In this document: in pieces, positions 1-8,437 of the stretch
Numbering within the stretch: the stretch's first letter is position 1
How the letters are laid out: each line of letters begins with the position of its first letter
Assembly: GCF_000813745.1 (NCBI RefSeq)
Contig: NZ_JWLC01000035.1
Span: 1-63,387 of the forward strand
Source: Leisingera sp. ANG-M1
Lineage (GTDB): Bacteria > Pseudomonadota > Alphaproteobacteria > Rhodobacterales > Rhodobacteraceae
DNA length: 63,387 bases
Direction of reading: 5' to 3'
The notes under the pieces: generated by a model
Seen by the model: the letters and a program-made list of their open reading frames with translations, nothing else
What the model was told of the DNA's origin: nothing
Database searches by the model: none
Made by a program: the position numbers and the translations under genes

Positions 1-21
1 CAAATCCTGCTCCCGCAACCA
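1..21 (+). tRNA. 3' end of initiator tRNA (tRNA-fMet), cut by window edge
   Basis: The first 21 bases fit the T-loop, acceptor strand and CCA end of a tRNA. C56, A58, T60 and C61 fall in register, followed by the acceptor strand TCCCGCA, discriminator A and CCA. The acceptor strand ending in A72 before ACCA would pair as C1-A72 with the CGCGGG start of bacterial initiator tRNA, which is its hallmark. The rest lies left of the window, so the anticodon is not seen and the identity rests on these bases. A recombinase gene remnant runs antisense into it, which suggests an integration site. Confidence 0.75.
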
Positions 22-645
22 TCGTTTCCGACCAAGCCTCCGCAAACAGCGGGGGCTTTTTCGATTCCGGCCGACCCAAAGCCATCAGGCCAGCCAATTC
101 CCCAACAAGTTCAAGCTGATGCCCGCCCGGGGCATCAGCCTCCGGAACCATCCGCACCTCCGAAATCAACGCGCGAAGCGACGCGGTCGCCTCCCGCCGC
201 ACCTCTGGCGCATTCAGGGACCCAGCCAGATCTTCGATCAGCTCCCGGTACCGCGCCGACAGGCTCGGGTGAAGCCGCAGGGCAAGGGGTTCCGGGTTGT
301 CCGCGATGACCGCCTCCAGGCGGGCCTTCTCCCTCTACAGCTCAGACATCTTGTCCTTCATCGAGGCGGTGTACATGCCGTCCTCGATGGCTGTCAGGAT
401 GTTGGCGATCCGGCTCTCCGCCTTCTTGAGGGAGCGTTCGGCCTTCTGCCGGTCCTGGCAGGCCCCCACGGCGGCGTCGTTGAAGGCCTTGCGGTATTCC
501 TCCGCGAACTGCGCCAGCAGGTCCGGTGCCAGAAGCCGCTGCTTCAGCCCGGAAAGCACCCGCTCTTCCACTTCTGCCCGGCCAATGGTGGCGCGGTTGG
601 TGCAGACCGCAGCGCCCTTGTTGCGGGCACCAGCGCAGCCATACC
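2..645 (-). pseudogene. Serine recombinase/integrase, C-terminal remnant with in-frame amber codon
   Basis: Read leftward from about 645, the frame encodes a YGC-x6-KG-x-x-C zinc-ribbon-like segment. A helical region follows (GRAEVEERVLSGLKQRLL and on to EDGMYTASMKDKMSEL), typical of the recombinase zinc-ribbon and coiled-coil tail of large serine recombinases. A TAG codon at 337-335 interrupts the frame, but the same frame stays open and family-like down to base 2 (residues such as RLHPSLSARYRELI). There it reads MVAGAGF antisense through the tRNA 3' end. The catalytic resolvase domain is absent: the 5' side switches frame into an AAA ATPase fragment near 645. This is best read as the decayed integrase of an element inserted at the tRNA. 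Confidence 0.7.
34..61 (+). terminator. Rho-independent terminator after the tRNA
   Basis: Bases 34-43 pair with 49-58 (ten pairs with one G-T wobble) around the loop AAACA, followed by a T run ending at 61. It lies 12 bases after the tRNA CCA end and would end its transcript. Confidence 0.75.
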
Positions 646-1134
646 GGGCGGCCCATCCAGCAGAAAGGGCGGCATACGCAGGCCCGGCCATCCTTCGCGC
701 ACGGACCGGCGCATCGCATGCCACACGGCTTCCGTCGCCGGAGCCATCCAGGGCATCTCCCCATGCAGTTCGGCTGCCAGTTCATCAGCCCGGTGTTCAG
801 TAGCGATCGCTGCCAGCCTGACGCCATCCCGCAGCACCGCAAGTCGCTCCCGGTGCTCCCGGGTGAGATGTCCCATGCCAGAAGCTGCCTTCCGGCGCTC
901 GATAAGAAGGTCTGCACGGTGTTTGATCCGCACTCTTTCCTGTTCGCTGGGGCTGGTGGAGTGGCGGCGCCCTGCGGCTCTTTCACTGCTGTCTTCGTCC
1001 TCCGCACCAGCGCTGATATCTGGCAGCTTCCGGCTTCGCAGGTCGCGCAGGTGCTGTACGAACCGTTTCTCCAGGGAGTAGGTGGTGTCCTCCGGGCTGA
1101 AAAACCGGGCTTCGATGAAGGGGATGCGGGGCAT
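643..1134 (-). pseudogene. AAA ATPase, N-terminal remnant ending inside Walker A
   Basis: An ATG at 1134 opens a frame beginning MPRIPFIEARFF. It encodes about 160 residues, charged and partly helical, ending in PPFLLDGPPG. That is the start of a Walker A loop (GPPGxGKS). The reading then leaves the family exactly after GPPG and continues out of frame into the recombinase remnant. The upstream AGAGG is a weak ribosome site. The Lon-like or other subfamily cannot be fixed from this N-terminal part. Nothing downstream supplies the Walker B or sensor motifs, so the product cannot be an active ATPase. Confidence 0.5.
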
Positions 1135-1211
1135 CGGAGTAAGACCTCTGGCAAGGTTGGACTGCCGGCCGGGAACGCTCCAGCCGCTCAACAAGGAGCT
1201 GTTGTTTGGGT

Positions 1212-1562
1212 TTACAGGAAGACGGGCTTGCGGCTGTTTGATGCTGCCACCTGGGTCCAATCGATCCCTTCGAAAAGGGTGTCGAACTGAACTTTGCTCA
1301 AGATGATAGGCCCGGCTTGGGGTTTCGGCCAGGTGAAGCGTTTGCCGGTCAGCCGTTTCATGATCAGCACAAGGCCGGAGCCATCCCAGACCAGAATCTT
1401 CAGCCGGTCGGCGCGCCGGGAGCGGAATACGTAAATCGCCCCTGAATAGGGATCAAGCTCGAAATTGTTAGCCACACAGGCCGCAAGCCCGTCCATACCC
1501 TTGCGGAAATCGACCGGCTCCGAGGCGAGGTAAATCCGAAAGTTGCTGGCAGGAGAAATCAT
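1212..1562 (-). CDS. tnpB: IS66-family accessory protein TnpB (IS66 Orf2)
   Basis: This 116-residue protein carries the IS66 Orf2 signature: EPVDFRKGMDGLAA near residue 15, then the region AIYVFRSRRADRLKILVWDGSG and the closing FEGIDW. The length is normal for the family, so the gene itself looks intact. The tnpC gene that should come next is missing, so the protein probably has no active partner here. Confidence 0.92.
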   Translation of the reverse strand: MISPASNFRIYLASEPVDFRKGMDGLAACVANNFELDPYSGAIYVFRSRRADRLKILVWDGSGLVLIMKRLTGKRFTWPKPQAGPIILSKVQFDTLFEGIDWTQVAASNSRKPVFL

Positions 1563-1969
1563 TGTGCCGCCCTCACGGCGCGCAAAACTTCCGCCAAATG
1601 ATCGGTAGGATAGCCAGGAGGTATCTCGATTGCTGCCGTTCCGATACTGATCCGGCAGGAGGTGCTGCTTGCAGCCACGGGTCCATTCTCGTGAGGGGCC
1701 TCGATTGGCCGCTGGGCCGCCGGAGCTATTACCTCGACAAAAGTCGGGCTCTTCCCGGAAGTACCAGCCTTCTTAACCCAGAGAGCGACCAGAGATTTAT
1801 TGGCCCCGATCTCCTCGGCAGTCTCGCGGATTCCGGCACCAGCCAGGATCTTTTGAACAGCCTTAGCGCGGAGCGCATCAGGCCACTTGCGCCGCCCGGA
1901 TGAGGAAACTGGGACCGTGAACCCCCACACCTTCACCTCTTCCGGCATCATTCCGTCCAGCATCACCAC
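1559..1969 (-). CDS. tnpA: IS66-family accessory protein TnpA
   Basis: This 136-residue protein has an N-terminal transposase-type helix-turn-helix (RRKWPDALRAKAVQKILAG, then IRETAEEIGANKSLVALWVKKA). Its C-terminal stretch of isoleucine, glycine and proline ending PTDHLAEVLRAVR is typical of IS66 TnpA. It is thought to bind DNA and assist transposition. Its stop overlaps the tnpB start as ATGA, suggesting translational coupling. The start is the first ATG; a further ATG pair lies six and seven codons in. Confidence 0.85.
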   Translation of the reverse strand: MVMLDGMMPEEVKVWGFTVPVSSSGRRKWPDALRAKAVQKILAGAGIRETAEEIGANKSLVALWVKKAGTSGKSPTFVEVIAPAAQRPIEAPHENGPVAASSTSCRISIGTAAIEIPPGYPTDHLAEVLRAVRAAQ

Positions 1970-2449
1970 CTCCTTTCTTCAGGTGGCGCCAGTTTCTCAA
2001 ACCCCTTATTTTATTGAAACATGGGGTCTTTGCACCGTTTTCGTTCCGCATGCAGCTCAAGGGCGAGGTCAATGGAGTAGTCGGTGTTCCGGATGACCAA
2101 AGCGAGTTGCATTAGATCGCGAATGTCGTTGTCGTTTAGGAAACCCAGATGCGAAGGATCGCTGCCCGAAAACGCTAGTGAACCGTAACGTGATATCTTT
2201 AAAGCAAGGACATCAGCCCTTGATGACAGGCTACCCGGCAATTCTGAGGACGCAAAAAATAGTGCTGCTTCAGATTTAGTAGTTCCCCAAACAAGACGGT
2301 GAGCAGCCTTTCTTGCTCCGAACGCTCGCGCCGCCACTGAAAGTAGAAGGTGCTTGCCAGGTGAGCGCAGCTCCGAGAAGTATCGCCGGTCTGGCTTAGC
2401 CCTGAAGCAAGCGGCTTGGCGGAAACGTTTGCAAAGGAAGGATAGAAAC
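1970..2449. other. 480-base stretch with no confident gene
   Basis: The leftward strand holds an open frame (2011-2559) whose C-terminal part, around NDIRDLMQLALVIRNTDY and LALELHAERKR, looks protein-like. I do not recognise the family, and the frame overlaps the start of the next pseudogene. It may be another gene fragment in this decayed region. No terminator or clear promoter was seen. Confidence 0.35.
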
Positions 2450-3562
2450 ATGGTGGATATCTCAGCGCACAACGGCGCCGATATTGTCGTGATCGGGGCA
2501 GGCCAGGCAGGATTTGCCTTTTGTGCAAAACTGCGCGCCCGGGAAAATAGCTCCATCACCCTGGTCGGAGAGGAGGACCGGCCCCCCTATCAGAGACGAC
2601 CTTTGTCCAATGCGTATCTTCTGGGAAAGATGGATCGTGAACGCCTCTTCTTCCGGCCCGAGAGCCTTTACAATGATGAGAACATCGCGTTCAGACGTCT
2701 TGCCGGGTTGAAAAGATCAATCCTTCAGTCAAATCGGTGTATTTGGAGGATGGATCATCATTGCCATACTCCAAGCTACTGCTAGCGACAGGAGCAAGCC
2801 CCATCCGGTTGCCTGATGAAATCGGTAGCGCCCTGAATGGCGTATTCTGCATGCGCGATCTGGCCGATGCAGTGGCAGTCGGCCTTGGGATGCAGGTTGT
2901 GCTTGTCGAGGCCGCCGATCGCATCCTGCAACGCGTCGCCTCAGCCGAAACCTCCGACTATTTTCGCCTGTTGCATCAAGACCATGGCGTCGAGATTCGG
3001 GAAGGTGTCATGCTGGACCAGCTAAAAGAAATCGACGGCACGGTTTCCGGAGCGGTGTTGTCTGACGGATCCAGCATAGACGTGGACATTGTCATCGCCG
3101 GGATCGGCATCCGCCCTAACCAGGAACTTGCCGTGGACGCATTCTGCAGGACTTCTGAACCCGACATATTCGCGGCGGGTGATTGCGCTTCGTTTCCACA
3201 TGGCAGCAGCAGAATTCGGCTGGAGAGCGTTGGCAATGCCATTGATCAGGCTGAAACTGCAGCGGCCAGTATTGCGGGTAATCCATTGCCCTATCTGGCG
3301 ATAGCCCTGGTTCTGGTCTGACCAATACGAAATCAAATTGCAGATCGTTGGGCTTTCGACAGGGGACGACACCATCGTTGACCGCAAAGCGAACGGCGCT
3401 GGTCTGTCGTTCTGGTGTTTTAAGCAGAAAGCTTTGCCGGCTGTCGACGCCATCAACGATCCTCGTGCCTGCATGGTGGCCAAACGGTTGATCGAAGCTG
3501 GAAAGTCACCGAATCCCGCCCGAGTTGCAGACATCGGATCTGACCTGAAAAGTTTGCTGTAA
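2450..3562 (+). pseudogene. FAD-dependent ferredoxin/rubredoxin reductase, degenerate
   Basis: The ATG at 2450 opens a Rossmann FAD site (DIVVIGAGQAGFAFCAKLR) and the RPPYQRRPLS segment of rhodocoxin/putidaredoxin-type reductases, which pass electrons from NADH to ferredoxins of oxygenases. A frameshift near 2705 moves the reading to LLLATGAS. A gap after FCMRDLADA removes the whole NADH-binding GxGxxG loop. A second gap after RPNQEL removes part of the next segment. The reading resumes with FAAGDCASF, shifts again near 3295 and continues as WFWSDQY to a stop at 3562. With at least two frameshifts and two deletions it cannot be functional. Confidence 0.85.
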
Positions 3563-3967
3563 GGAATTACAAGAAACGCCATAGCGGGTTTCCACACCGA
3601 AGATTCCGAATGTCAGCATCGGGCCGTCCTGGACGGTAAGAATGCTCACGGCCAGGTGAAAGCTGTGATGCATTCAATGACGGTTCAGAGTTCAATCTAT
3701 GTATCGAATAGGGGCGGGACTAATAGCTCCGCCTGAACTCCCAGCTCCGCCAACTACGCCGCTCGGAAACCAGATTTCTTGCAGGCTTGTCCGCGGGTGG
3801 AGAACGGCCGATGTCCGCGAGTGTCGGCGTTTGCATACTGCTGCCTTGCTTCCGGTTTCGGGGCTCACATGCGGCAAGGCATTCATTCGCGCGGCGTGCA
3901 AAAGCTCATTTTCTAGCAAAAACACACAATGGTCTCAAGCGCGGCGGCTTTGGCTTGAAGAAAACTC
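3563..3967. other. Non-coding stretch upstream of the ABC transporter
   Basis: No open frame here resembles a protein family, and the GC skew and codon pattern do not look coding. The reading around KNAHGQVKAVMHSMTVQSS may be a short relic, but I cannot assign it. Confidence 0.4.
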
Positions 3968-4041
3968 TTGACACAGGATTGGGATTGTAACCATGCTAAT
4001 AAATAGAACAAATGTGCTGAATAATGAAACAATATGGGAGG
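3968..4041 (+). promoter_or_regulatory. Promoter region with tandem 19-bp operator motifs and ribosome site
   Basis: A TTGACA box lies at 3968-3973. TGTGCTGAATAATGAAACA (4013-4031) matches motifs at 10320 and 13949. A second copy, 3992-4010, matches the consensus TGTRCTGMAWWATRRAACA at 15 of 19 positions and sits 21 bases upstream, two helical turns, on the same DNA face. The upstream copy covers the expected -10 region of the TTGACA promoter, a position that suits repression. The ribosome site GGGAGGG (4035-4041) decides the start at 4048 rather than the ATG at 4024, which lies inside the motif. Confidence 0.65.
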
Positions 4042-4047
4042 GCCACA

Positions 4048-5091
4048 ATGTTTGGCAAAGCAATGAAGGCGATTTTTGCTTCGGGTGTGATGACAGTTGC
4101 CGGAGCGGCTGGAACAACGGCGCTGGCGGAAAGCGCAACAGTCAAAACGATTAAGGAGCGCGGCACGCTCATGTGTTCGGGCCACAACGGCAGCTACTTC
4201 GGCTTCGTTGAAGTGAACGACAAAAACGAGTGGAAGGGGCTGGACATTGACCTGTGCCGGGCACTGACCACGGCAATTCTGGGCGACCCTTCCAAGGCGC
4301 AAATCGTCCCGCTCAGCTGGGCGCAGCGCTTTCCTTCGCTGCAGTCCGGCGATGTCGACATCGTGATCAAGGCCACCGGCTGGACGATGGGGCGCGATAC
4401 GGAGCTGGGCCTGCAATTCTCGCTGCCCTATTTCTTTGGCGGCACCCAGCTGATGGCGCATGGCGACCTTGGCATCAGCGATGCCACCGGCCTGGCTGGC
4501 GGTACTGTTTGTGTGGAAGCAGGCACCACCATCGAACGGATCGTGGCTGATTATCTCAAGACCATCAGTGTTGAACACACAATGGTGTCCTACGAAAAGG
4601 CCGCTGAGCTGCGCTCGGCGTATCTGGCAAACCGTTGCGACGCATTTGCCGGCTGGGGTCCGAACCTGGCGGTCCTGCGTGCGACCGAAATCGAAAACCC
4701 GGATGCGCATACCATTCTGAATGATCAGCTGTCGAGCGAGCCGATTGCGGCGGCCATGCGCCAGGGCGATGAGAGCTTTGTGGATACCGTGAACTGGATG
4801 CTGGCGGCGCTGCTGCTTGCCGAGGAACATGGCGTGACGCAGGCCAATGTCGAAGAGATGGCTGCGAACCCGCCCAATCCGACCGTTGCACGCCTTTTGG
4901 GCAACACCCCGGGTATTGGCGAGCGTCTGAGCCTGCGCGACACATGGGCACGCGAAATGATCGGTGCTGTTGGCAACTTTGCCGAGATTTACGACCGCAA
5001 CCTTGGCGCCAACTCGCCGTACAAGCTGGATCGCGGGCTGAACAATCTGTGGAGCCACGGCGGCGTGCTGTATTCGCCGATCCTCGACTGA
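4048..5091 (+). CDS. aapJ: General L-amino acid ABC transporter, periplasmic binding protein
   Basis: The 347-residue product starts with a signal peptide (residues 1 to about 28, hydrophobic ASGVMTVAGAAGTTALAES). It then follows the AapJ/BztA pattern: TVKTIKERGTLMCSGH, GLDIDLCRALTTAILGD, PLSWAQRFPSLQSGDVDI. This protein would capture amino acids in the periplasm and deliver them to the AapQM permease. The start is placed at 4048 because GGGAGGG lies seven bases upstream. It begins an operon with the two permease genes, while the ATPase gene lies far away at 21772. The nearby sulfur genes suggest a sulfur amino acid or its oxide as ligand, but the sequence alone does not show this. Confidence 0.9.
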   Translation: MFGKAMKAIFASGVMTVAGAAGTTALAESATVKTIKERGTLMCSGHNGSYFGFVEVNDKNEWKGLDIDLCRALTTAILGDPSKAQIVPLSWAQRFPSLQSGDVDIVIKATGWTMGRDTELGLQFSLPYFFGGTQLMAHGDLGISDATGLAGGTVCVEAGTTIERIVADYLKTISVEHTMVSYEKAAELRSAYLANRCDAFAGWGPNLAVLRATEIENPDAHTILNDQLSSEPIAAAMRQGDESFVDTVNWMLAALLLAEEHGVTQANVEEMAANPPNPTVARLLGNTPGIGERLSLRDTWAREMIGAVGNFAEIYDRNLGANSPYKLDRGLNNLWSHGGVLYSPILD

Positions 5092-5172
5092 TCTGCAACG
5101 TAACCGGAGGTCAGGCAAATGCCTATGTCATGCGGCCTGATCTCCCCCTCGGACGTGCCGAAGGGGGCAAAC

Positions 5173-6309
5173 ATGGATATGACACAGCAGCGGCAGCGCA
5201 ACCGCCAGAAACGGATTGTTGTGCAAGCCGTTCTCCTGGTCCTTGCTATAATGGTTATTTTTGGGGCGGTCAGCAGTGCCCGCGCGAACCTGGAAGAGCT
5301 TGGGCTGTCTAGCGGTTTTGGTTTTCTGGAGCGATCCACCGGGTGGAGCTATTCCTTCTCGCTGATTGAGCGCTCCATTGACGACACCTATGCCCGCACC
5401 CTGACAATCGGGATCATGAACACGGTGTTCCTGGGGCTGATCTCGATCATCCTCTCCACTGTTCTGGGATTTGCCATCGGGACGGCGCGGGATGCGCGCG
5501 GGCTTGGCGTGAACGCCGCGGCAACGGTTTTTGTTCAGGTGTTCCGCAACATACCTCTCATCCTGCAACTGGTGTTCTGGTATGCGGTACTGATCCACCT
5601 GCCAGGGCCGCGGCAGGCAATCACGATGTTCGATGTGGCGTTCCTGTCGAACCGCGGCCTGATGATCCCTGCCTTGAACCTGTCGCTGATGGCGGGGGCC
5701 TTGGTGCTTGCCGTAGCCGTGGCAATGCCGTTCCTGATGCGGTGGCTCACCGCCTGGAGCGCGAGCCAGAGGCTGAAGGCGTGGTTCGTCACCGTGCCGG
5801 TGCTTTTGCTGCTGGCCACCGTTGCCACCCGGCCGGAGGGTGCGCCGCTGGTGACTGCTCCGCAGCTTCAGGGGTTGCGTTTTGTGGGCGGCACCATCGT
5901 GTCAATCGAGCTGGTGGCGATGATCCTCGGGATTGTTCTGTATGGATCGGCCTATATTGCCGAGGTTGTCCGGGGCGGGCTGCAAGAGGTTCCCAAGGGG
6001 CTGGTGGAGGCGGGCAAAGCTGTTGGCCTGAACAGCAAGGACATCTGGTTCCGGATCAAGCTGCCGATGGCCTTGCGCACCATTATCCCGCCGCTTGGCA
6101 ACCAGTGGATCTTTATCATGAAGGCCACAACCATTGGTGTCGCGATCGGGTTCAGCGACCTTTTCATGCTGATTTCAACCTCGATCACGCAATCCGGGCA
6201 GACGCTGGAGCTGATTGGCATCCTGATGGCGGTCTTTCTGGGTATCAACTATTCCATCGCGCAGCTGGTTAACTGGCTGAATGCGCGGCTGCAACTGAAG
6301 GCGCATTGA
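5173..6309 (+). CDS. aapQ: General L-amino acid ABC transporter, permease 1
   Basis: The 378-residue membrane protein belongs to the AapQ/BztB branch of the HisQM permeases. A long N-terminal region with a first membrane segment (about residues 18-38) and a large insert precede the permease core. The core includes YIAEVVRGGLQEVPKGLVEAGKAVGL, the EAA loop that docks onto the ATPase. The start at 5173 is chosen for GGGGG eight bases upstream; an ATG at 5119 would add 18 unlikely residues. One base separates its stop from the next start. Confidence 0.92.
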   Translation: MDMTQQRQRNRQKRIVVQAVLLVLAIMVIFGAVSSARANLEELGLSSGFGFLERSTGWSYSFSLIERSIDDTYARTLTIGIMNTVFLGLISIILSTVLGFAIGTARDARGLGVNAAATVFVQVFRNIPLILQLVFWYAVLIHLPGPRQAITMFDVAFLSNRGLMIPALNLSLMAGALVLAVAVAMPFLMRWLTAWSASQRLKAWFVTVPVLLLLATVATRPEGAPLVTAPQLQGLRFVGGTIVSIELVAMILGIVLYGSAYIAEVVRGGLQEVPKGLVEAGKAVGLNSKDIWFRIKLPMALRTIIPPLGNQWIFIMKATTIGVAIGFSDLFMLISTSITQSGQTLELIGILMAVFLGINYSIAQLVNWLNARLQLKAH

Positions 6310-6310
6310 T

Positions 6311-7423
6311 ATGGCTGTGAGCGAGTTTGCAAACGGCACCGGTTCAGGTGCTGCGCTGACCAGAAAGACCTGGATCAGCCGGGTTGGCATCACTTTGCGC
6401 AAGCGGGTGTTTGCCTCGCCGGACATGGCGGGCCTCAACATTGCGCTGCTGCTGGTTCTGTTGTGGATTGTCTGGAAGATGATCGACTGGGCCTTTGTAG
6501 GCGCAGTCTGGGGCGCGGATCAGGCTGCGGAGTGCAAGAACGCAACGGGTGCGTGCTGGTCGGTGATCGCGGCCCGCCACAGGCTGATCCTGTTTGGGCT
6601 GTACCCTTATGAGGAACACTGGCGTTCCACTTTGGCCTGCGGTGCGATCATTGCGACGGTGGCTTTGTCCTGCCTGCCGGCGATGTGGTCGGGCAAACGG
6701 CTGGCGGCCCTTTGGGTGAGCGGGTTTGCAGCCTATTTCCTGCTGATGGAAGGCAGCCTGCTTGGCCTGACACAGGTCACGACGGACCAATGGGGCGGCT
6801 TGTCGCTCACATTGTTCCTGTTCGCGTCCGTGGTCCTGCTGGGGATGCCGATGGGGCTGGGGCTGGCATTGGCTCGGCGTTCGGATTTGCCTGTTGTGCG
6901 GGGCGCGGCGTCGCTGCTGGTTGACTTCATCCGGTCTCTGCCGCTGCTGACCACGCTGTTTACCGCTGCTGTGGTGGTGCCGATCCTGCTGCCAAGCTGG
7001 CTGCAGGGGGATAAGATCTGGCGCGTCATTATCGCCTTTGCACTGTTCTTCGCCTGCTATCAGGCTGAAGTCTTCCGGGGCGGTTTCCAAGCCATTCCGA
7101 AGGGGCAGTTCGAAGCCGGCAAGGCATTAGGCCTCTCGCGCCTTCAGGTGCTTGGCCGGATTGTGCTGCCGCAGGTGTTCCGGCACTCGTTGCCGGGGAC
7201 CATCAACATGGTGGTTGTGACCTTCAAGGAAACCGCGATTGTCATCATCATTGGGTTCTTCGACATCCTGGCTTCTGCAAATGCTGCGTTCGGCACCGGT
7301 GAGTGGGCGCCTTACTATATGGAAGTTTATGCCTTTGTCGGGCTGATCTACTGGAGCTTCATTTTCTCCCTTGGCCAGTACGGTGAATACCTGAAGCGCC
7401 GGATGGCAGTCGCAAAGCACTGA
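6311..7423 (+). CDS. aapM: General L-amino acid ABC transporter, permease 2
   Basis: The 370-residue AapM/BztC-type permease has a long N-terminal extension with several membrane segments. The core contains AEVFRGGFQAIPKGQFEAGKALGL, the EAA loop that contacts the ABC ATPase, followed by LPQVFRHSLPGTINMVVVTFKET. It follows aapQ by a single base, so the two are translated together, and the operon ends at the hairpin at 7464. In the usual aapJQMP order the ATPase gene would come next. Here it does not, and the only matching ATPase is at 21772. Confidence 0.92.
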   Translation: MAVSEFANGTGSGAALTRKTWISRVGITLRKRVFASPDMAGLNIALLLVLLWIVWKMIDWAFVGAVWGADQAAECKNATGACWSVIAARHRLILFGLYPYEEHWRSTLACGAIIATVALSCLPAMWSGKRLAALWVSGFAAYFLLMEGSLLGLTQVTTDQWGGLSLTLFLFASVVLLGMPMGLGLALARRSDLPVVRGAASLLVDFIRSLPLLTTLFTAAVVVPILLPSWLQGDKIWRVIIAFALFFACYQAEVFRGGFQAIPKGQFEAGKALGLSRLQVLGRIVLPQVFRHSLPGTINMVVVTFKETAIVIIIGFFDILASANAAFGTGEWAPYYMEVYAFVGLIYWSFIFSLGQYGEYLKRRMAVAKH

Positions 7424-7463
7424 TAATACCAACGGGGCTCCAATCTTCTTTCCCGTAAACTAA

Positions 7464-7495
7464 GGCCGCCGGAGAACTCTCCGGCGGCCATTTTT
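7464..7495 (+). terminator. Rho-independent terminator of the aapJQM operon
   Basis: Bases 7464-7474 (GGCCGCCGGAG) pair perfectly with 7479-7489 around a four-base loop and are followed by five T. It lies 40 bases after the aapM stop. The strand reading the other way has no T run, so it serves the rightward operon. Confidence 0.9.
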
Positions 7496-7513
7496 CTTGC
7501 TGCTATCCGGGGG

Positions 7514-8377
7514 TCAGAGCGCGTTGACCGGCACTTTAAGCACCGGATTGCCGTCGGGGTCTGCCGGGACTTCGCCGGCACGCATGTTGACCTGAAGCGA
7601 TGGCAGGATCAGCCGCGGCATTGCCAGCTGTGCATCGCGGGCTTCGCGCATGGCAATGAAGTCGTCGCGGGACTTGCCGGAACCCACGTGGATATTCTGC
7701 GCTTTTTCCTCGGCCACGGTGGTTTCCCATTCAATGCTGCGGCCATTGCCGCCGTAGTCATGGCACATGAACAGGCGGGTGCTGTCCGGCAGCGCCAGAA
7801 CCCGCTGAATGGAGTCGAAAAGCTGGCCCGCGTCGCCGCCGGGAAAGTCAGCGCGGGCCGAACCGGCATCGGGCATGAAGAGGGTGTCGCCGACAAACGC
7901 GGCGTCTCCGGCGACATGGGTCATGCAGGCGGGCGTGTGCCCGGGCGTGTGCAGCGCGGTGCAGGTCATGGTGCCGATTCTGTAGGTGTCCCCGTCCTGC
8001 AGCAGCACGTCGAACTGCGAACCATCGCGGGCAAATTCGGTGCCTTCATTGAAGACTTTGCCGAACGTCTCCTGCACGGTCAGGATGCCTTGGCCAATGG
8101 CAATCCTGCCGCCGAGTTCGCCTTGGATATACGGAGCTGCTGACAGGTGATCAGCGTGGACATGGGTTTCGATCAGCCACTCCAGCGCATAGCCGCTGTC
8201 CTTGATAAAGGCGATGATCTTGTCAGCGCTTTCGAAACTCAGCCGGCCTGCGGCATAGTCGATATCCATCACGCAATCTATGACCGCGCAGGACAAGCTG
8301 GCGGGGTCGCGTACCACATAGGAGATTGTATTGCTGCCCGCGTCAAAAAACGGGGTGACTTCGGGTCGGGTTGTCAT
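7514..8377 (-). CDS. Persulfide-dioxygenase-like metallo-beta-lactamase fold hydrolase
   Basis: The 287-residue protein has the metal-binding HVHADH motif near residue 72, GHTPACMTH and then PDAGSARADFPGG. That combination is found in ETHE1/Blh-like persulfide dioxygenases rather than glyoxalase II. Such enzymes oxidise glutathione persulfide to sulfite, using one iron. It has no signal peptide, so it should be cytosolic. It is the last gene of a leftward operon behind the C-S lyase and the glyoxalase-like gene. A GGAGG lies just before the ATG. Oxidation of sulfane sulfur released by the lyase is the likely role, inferred from context. Confidence 0.8.
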   Translation of the reverse strand: MTTRPEVTPFFDAGSNTISYVVRDPASLSCAVIDCVMDIDYAAGRLSFESADKIIAFIKDSGYALEWLIETHVHADHLSAAPYIQGELGGRIAIGQGILTVQETFGKVFNEGTEFARDGSQFDVLLQDGDTYRIGTMTCTALHTPGHTPACMTHVAGDAAFVGDTLFMPDAGSARADFPGGDAGQLFDSIQRVLALPDSTRLFMCHDYGGNGRSIEWETTVAEEKAQNIHVGSGKSRDDFIAMREARDAQLAMPRLILPSLQVNMRAGEVPADPDGNPVLKVPVNAL

Positions 8378-8437
8378 TGGGGTCCTCCAACAGGAAAGCG
8401 GCGCCGCGGATGTTGCCGGGGCGCCGCTTGGCAGGGT

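Larger units (their letters stand above)
1212..1969 (-). mobile_element. IS66-family insertion sequence, incomplete
   Basis: Two overlapping leftward genes have the order tnpA-tnpB of IS66 elements. The third gene, the large DDE transposase tnpC, should follow tnpB to the left. Instead the AAA ATPase remnant begins within about 80 bases. I could not recognise terminal inverted repeats on either side. The element is therefore a remnant that cannot move by itself. Confidence 0.75.

Noticed and set aside
119..1290. Long rightward open frames in the recombinase region
   Set aside because: They are antisense shadows of GC-rich recombinase and AAA fragments; they lack family motifs and ribosome sites.
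4024..4026. ATG at 4024 as the start of the binding protein
   Set aside because: It lies in the operator motif and has no ribosome site; GGGAGGG points to 4048.
3913..5118. Leftward 401-residue open frame
   Set aside because: It lies antisense to aapJ, which has clear family motifs; the frame is a GC-content artefact.
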